Assembly: GCA_963796155.1 (NCBI GenBank)
Contig: CAWCKT010000015.1
Coordinates: forward strand, 121,200 to 185,199
Origin: AP-15 sp963796155
GTDB taxonomy: Bacteria; Pseudomonadota; Alphaproteobacteria; ATCC43930; CGMCC-115725
Length of the DNA: 64,000 bases
Reading direction: 5' to 3'
Positions within the stretch are counted from its first letter, which is position 1. Each line of letters opens with the position of its first letter. The position numbers and the translations under genes were made by a program. Of the stretch, positions 60,975 to 64,000 are shown piece by piece. A model generated the notes under the pieces. That model saw only the letters and a list, made by a program, of their open reading frames with translations, made no database searches and was not told where the DNA came from.

Positions 60975-62522
60975 TCACCCGTTCCTGCGATTTTGGCCGT
61001 TGTCGATCGCCATCGCCAGATAGTGGTCGGTGCCGTGACGGTTGATCAGCAGCAACACGTTCTTGCGGCCGCTTGCAGCGGCTTCCTGTAGGTCGGCGAT
61101 AGCATCCTCGGGTGAAGCGACCGGGCGCTGGTTGATCGCCTCGATCACGTCGCCGGGCAGGATGTCGAGAGCCGCGAACGGGCTGTCGTCGTCGATCCCG
61201 ATCACGACAACGCCATTAACGTTATCCGGCACCCCTAGCCCCCGGCGCCGCTGCCGGGTCAGCGGCGCGAGCTTCAAGCCGACGACCCCCGGTTGCTCCG
61301 CCCGCCGTTCCCCGCGCTCGCCTTGCTTGATTTCAGCGACATCTGGGGTCTCGGGCATTTCGCCGATGACCGGCCGCAAGGTCATCTCGGCGTTCCGCCG
61401 CCATATCGTCACCGCGGCGGTCTGCCCGATCGGAGTTTCGGCGACGACCAGCGGCAGCTCGCGCATCCTGGCGATGTCGTGCCCATTGACTGAGAGAATG
61501 ACGTCGCCTTGCGCAAAGCCGGCTCGGGCGGCGGGGCCGTCTGCGCTCACTCCGGCGACGAGCGCCCCTTCTGCCTTCGGCAGCCCGAAGCTCTCGGCGA
61601 TCTCCGGCGTCACCTGTTGGATCTGGACGCCGAGCCAGCCGCGCGCGATCTTGCCGTGTTCTTTCAACTGTTCGACCAGCGGTTTCGCGAAGTTCGCCGG
61701 TATGGCGAACCCAATACCGACCGAGCCGCCATTGGGCGAATAGATTGCGGTGTTGATGCCGATCACATTGCCGTGGAGATCGAAAGTCGGACCGCCGGAA
61801 TTGCCCCGGTTGATCGCCGCATCGATCTGCAGAAAGTCGTCGTAAGGGCCGGCGTGGATGTCGCGGCCGCGCGCCGAGATGATGCCGCTGCTGACCGTGT
61901 TGTCGAGGCCAAAGGGATTGCCGATCGCGAGCACCCAATCGCCGACCCGGGCGGTGTCGCTGTCGCCCCACGTGACATAAGGCAGCGGGCGCTCCGCATC
62001 GATCTTCAGCAGCGCCAGATCGGTCATCGCGTCGCGGCCGATGATCCGCGCCGGATGCTGGGCGCCGTCTTGCAGGGTTATTATCACCCTATCCGCGTTT
62101 CCCACGACATGATCGTCGGTGACGACATAGCCGCTCGGATCGATGATGAAGCCCGAACCTAGCGCAGTGCTGGGGACAGGCGTGCCTTCGCGGCCCTTCT
62201 CTTCAAAGAAGCGGCGCAGGAATTCGTCGAGCGCCGAAGGCGGCAGCCCGCGGGACGCGGTTCGGTCCTCCGCGCGGCGGGCGTCGGGTTCCGGTTCGTC
62301 GGCAGCGGCCTTGCTCGCACGCTGAACAGCCGACACATTGACCACGGCGGGCATTACCCCTTGGACCACGGGAGCAAAGCTCGGCAGGGCGCGCCCCGAC
62401 ATGCCCGGCCCAAAGAATTGCAGATCGGCCGGCGCACAGCCGATCGCCGTCATCACGAGACCGAGCAAGACAGCCGCGGCAGGTGTCGCGCGGCGCGGGG
62501 GGTGAAAGACCAGGGCAAGCAT
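60975..62522 (-). CDS. degQ: Do/HtrA-family serine protease, putative lipoprotein
   Basis: 515 residues with a lipobox-like IGC (C29). Catalytic triad H138 (VTDDHVV), D168 (TDLALL), S242 (RGNSGGP). Two PDZ domains (about 285-370 and 420-505). This is an HtrA/DegP/DegQ-type periplasmic quality-control protease, here probably lipid-anchored. The residue before the catalytic His is Asp, in contrast to the more frequent Asn-Asn-His. The DegP/DegQ/MucD subtype is not certain. Confidence 0.92.
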   Translation of the reverse strand: MLALVFHPPRRATPAAAVLLGLVMTAIGCAPADLQFFGPGMSGRALPSFAPVVQGVMPAVVNVSAVQRASKAAADEPEPDARRAEDRTASRGLPPSALDEFLRRFFEEKGREGTPVPSTALGSGFIIDPSGYVVTDDHVVGNADRVIITLQDGAQHPARIIGRDAMTDLALLKIDAERPLPYVTWGDSDTARVGDWVLAIGNPFGLDNTVSSGIISARGRDIHAGPYDDFLQIDAAINRGNSGGPTFDLHGNVIGINTAIYSPNGGSVGIGFAIPANFAKPLVEQLKEHGKIARGWLGVQIQQVTPEIAESFGLPKAEGALVAGVSADGPAARAGFAQGDVILSVNGHDIARMRELPLVVAETPIGQTAAVTIWRRNAEMTLRPVIGEMPETPDVAEIKQGERGERRAEQPGVVGLKLAPLTRQRRRGLGVPDNVNGVVVIGIDDDSPFAALDILPGDVIEAINQRPVASPEDAIADLQEAAASGRKNVLLLINRHGTDHYLAMAIDNGQNRRNG

Positions 62523-62671
62523 CGAAGAGCCCCTCAGGACGGGTCCGGGTCGCGCTCGTTCGAGGGCGGTGCAGATCCGCGCGTCGCCGATGGTACTCTC
62601 GATGACTTAAGAAAAGATACTGGGCATCGGCGCACTGCCGTTGCCCGCCTCGGGGCGCCGATTTTTACCGG

Positions 62672-63181
62672 CTAGGGGTCGCCAAAGCCGATCTGCTCGA
62701 CTGGACCGGCGTCACCCCCTGCGGATGCAAACGGCGGGGGCGCACCCATCAGCTGCTCGAACTGACCCGGGCACGACAGCCACCTCCGCAGGGAGTTGAA
62801 TTCAAACCCCGGAACCGCGAGTGCCAGTGCGCGTAGCAGACGAGCAGTCATCGGGTAGTCGCTCGGCCCATAGAAGGCAATGTCCGGTGCAAGATCGAGC
62901 TCGTGCTCGAGCGCAACGTCGAGCAAAGCGGCGAAGTCTTCCGTGGTCGCCGCCGGCGCATCGCGCATTTCGCTGACGACCGAAGTGATTTCGAGCAGAA
63001 GCTTTACCTGCTGCTCGCGCATCGGCGCCAGGTTGGTCCCCGCAATTCGGGCCTCTTCGATCGCTGATGCAAGCTGATGGTGCTCGTCCTCGAGCTTCGC
63101 CCAGCGTTTATGGAGCGTGGATATCGAAGAATGCAGGTGTTTGGTCACGACCTTGGCTCCCTTCACCGGCCTTCCAGCCAT
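62672..63181 (-). CDS. Hypothetical protein
   Basis: 169 residues, acidic-to-neutral, mostly helical (LHKRWAKLEDEHHQLASAIEEAR, MREQQVKLLLEITSVVSEM). No signal peptide, membrane segment or motif recognised. Codon use and composition resemble neighbouring core genes. Neighbours (HtrA, tRNA-Leu) give no hint of function. Confidence 0.55.
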   Translation of the reverse strand: MAGRPVKGAKVVTKHLHSSISTLHKRWAKLEDEHHQLASAIEEARIAGTNLAPMREQQVKLLLEITSVVSEMRDAPAATTEDFAALLDVALEHELDLAPDIAFYGPSDYPMTARLLRALALAVPGFEFNSLRRWLSCPGQFEQLMGAPPPFASAGGDAGPVEQIGFGDP

Positions 63182-63390
63182 CGTCCCGACGAAATCGGTG
63201 CTGCGGCAGCTGCAGGTTAGCCGTTAGGCGTCAAATTCACGTCAGCGCATGACGTTCGAACTTCGTCTGCAAGGGTGGAACCGATACCGCGATCGAAAGG
63301 TGAGGAAGACCGAATGCGGAGCGCAGCCCGATGGGGAAGCCATGCTTCCGAGAGCCCTCCGACCGTTGGTAGCCGATCACATGGGCCGCA

Positions 63391-63476
63391 TGGTGCGGGC
63401 GGGGAGACTTGAACTCCCACGTCCTTACGGACAACAGATTTTGAGTTTGCCGCGTCTGCCATTCCGCCACGCCCGC
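63391..63476 (-). tRNA. tRNA-Leu (CAA)
   Basis: Read from 63476 on the minus strand: acceptor GCGGGCG pairs with CGCCCGC, discriminator A and encoded CCA at 63393-63391. The anticodon loop is CTCAAAA (anticodon CAA), and the variable arm (TGTCCGTAAGGACG) is long, as for class II tRNA. The anticodon stem GCAAA/TCTGT contains an A-C mismatch at 30-40. Confidence 0.93.
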
Positions 63477-63593
63477 GCGTCGGCGCTGCGACTATACCCG
63501 CGCCAGATTACCGGTCAATCGCGCCGCCTCGCGCGAATGCGAGCGTCAGTGGGGAAAATGGCGGCGGCGCGGTCGGGCTAGCCCAGCGGGCGG

Positions 63594-63905
63594 CTAGCCA
63601 TCACTGAGCTCGTTCATTGCCGCCCGCCCGCCCTCGCGGAGCCCTTGCATGATCGGGTTATCCTGTGGCAGCGACTGGGCGACGAACACCGCGGCGTAGA
63701 CGATGCCGTACGCCATGACGTAGGAGCCGGTGTAAACCATCCGCGAGATATTCTCCAGCGCGGCAGTCCCCGCCTCGCTCGTCGACGCCTTCACCTTGGC
63801 GGCATGCTCCGAAGCCGTCGTCGCAGCGTCCCGCATCGCGGCGGCGACCGCTTGCAGCGCAGCTTCATCGCCGGTTGTGGTCTGGGCCGTCGTGCCGCCT
63901 GCCAT
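63594..63905 (-). CDS. Small Ala-rich protein, phasin-like in composition
   Basis: 103 residues: a disordered Thr/Ala-rich start (AGGTTAQTTTGDEAALQAVAAAMRDAATTASEHAAKVKAST) and a more hydrophobic central region (VYTGSYVMAYGIVYAAVFVAQSL). No signal peptide. Composition resembles short phasin-like proteins but no family was recognised. It is the last gene before the right edge. Confidence 0.5.
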   Translation of the reverse strand: MAGGTTAQTTTGDEAALQAVAAAMRDAATTASEHAAKVKASTSEAGTAALENISRMVYTGSYVMAYGIVYAAVFVAQSLPQDNPIMQGLREGGRAAMNELSDG

Positions 63906-64000
63906 TTATTGCTCCTCACCCGGCTTAGAGCCATGTGAGCAGGAGACGCTAGCACGACCCTCCGCCAGCCGGCAAGCAAGCGGGACGCCGATGGTCGGGT

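Overview
The window is a GC-rich, densely coded bacterial chromosome segment, most likely from an alphaproteobacterium of the Rhodospirillales/Hyphomicrobiales type. Pointers are the metX-metW pair, the chorismate mutase-hisC-tyrC cluster, an S9 ribosomal protein with a long N-terminal extension, a PhaB-like reductase, TRAP transporters, DUF1194 and PF04392 binding proteins, and palindromic intergenic repeats of the kind common in Bradyrhizobium-like genomes. This is inference from gene content; there is no rRNA to fix the taxon.

Layout. 0-4.6 kb: the 3' end of a PhaB-type reductase, an L,D-transpeptidase-like protein, a methyltransferase, a metallophosphoesterase and metX-metW. 4.7-7.6 kb: the aromatic/histidine cluster (chorismate mutase, hisC, tyrC) with overlapping genes. 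7.6-8.2 kb: a noncoding stretch with a promoter-like sequence and hairpins. 8.2-14.6 kb: an ABC binding protein and ATPase without a permease, a HAD hydrolase, a 2H phosphoesterase, and an M20 amidohydrolase followed by a Rieske oxygenase. 14.7-21 kb: two tandem OmpA lipoproteins, tRNA-Ser, an RsbW-like ATPase, a frameshifted uracil-DNA glycosylase, a zincin, PCD/DCoH, an SDR, PagL and proline iminopeptidase. 21.3-25.2 kb: methionyl-tRNA synthetase, then an ArsR / His-rich protein / DmeF-type efflux group. 25.2-31.2 kb: a vWA protein, then DUF2946, a TonB receptor, ExbB, ExbD and a frameshifted TonB. 31.3-32.4 kb: an SGNH esterase.

32.6-36.8 kb is a small foreign-looking island: a broken DUF5681 gene, a membrane-anchored coiled-coil protein, a serine recombinase with repeated motifs just upstream, and a DUF262 + HEPN-nuclease pair with much lower GC than its surroundings. 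This is the best candidate for an incompletely described (defence-type) system.

37-46.5 kb: a ClC channel, a CoA-binding protein, a decayed array of PF04392 binding-protein genes, an enoyl-CoA hydratase, rplM-rpsI, an LLM oxidoreductase, an isoaspartyl peptidase and an HSL-type esterase. 46.8-49.7 kb: a TRAP transporter operon. 49.7-59.1 kb: catabolic genes (methyltransferase, crotonase, extradiol-type VOC protein, LysR, a solitary sdhA, YdcF, TauD-like dioxygenase, MFS exporter). 59-64 kb: DUF3300 protein, a dodecin gene interrupted by an in-frame amber codon, an HtrA-type lipoprotein protease, tRNA-Leu and small unknown proteins.

Several otherwise well-conserved genes carry single-base frame shifts at short homopolymers or repeats (UDG, tonB, DUF5681, probably the ClC N-terminus). 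Draft-assembly indels should therefore be excluded before any of them is called a pseudogene.
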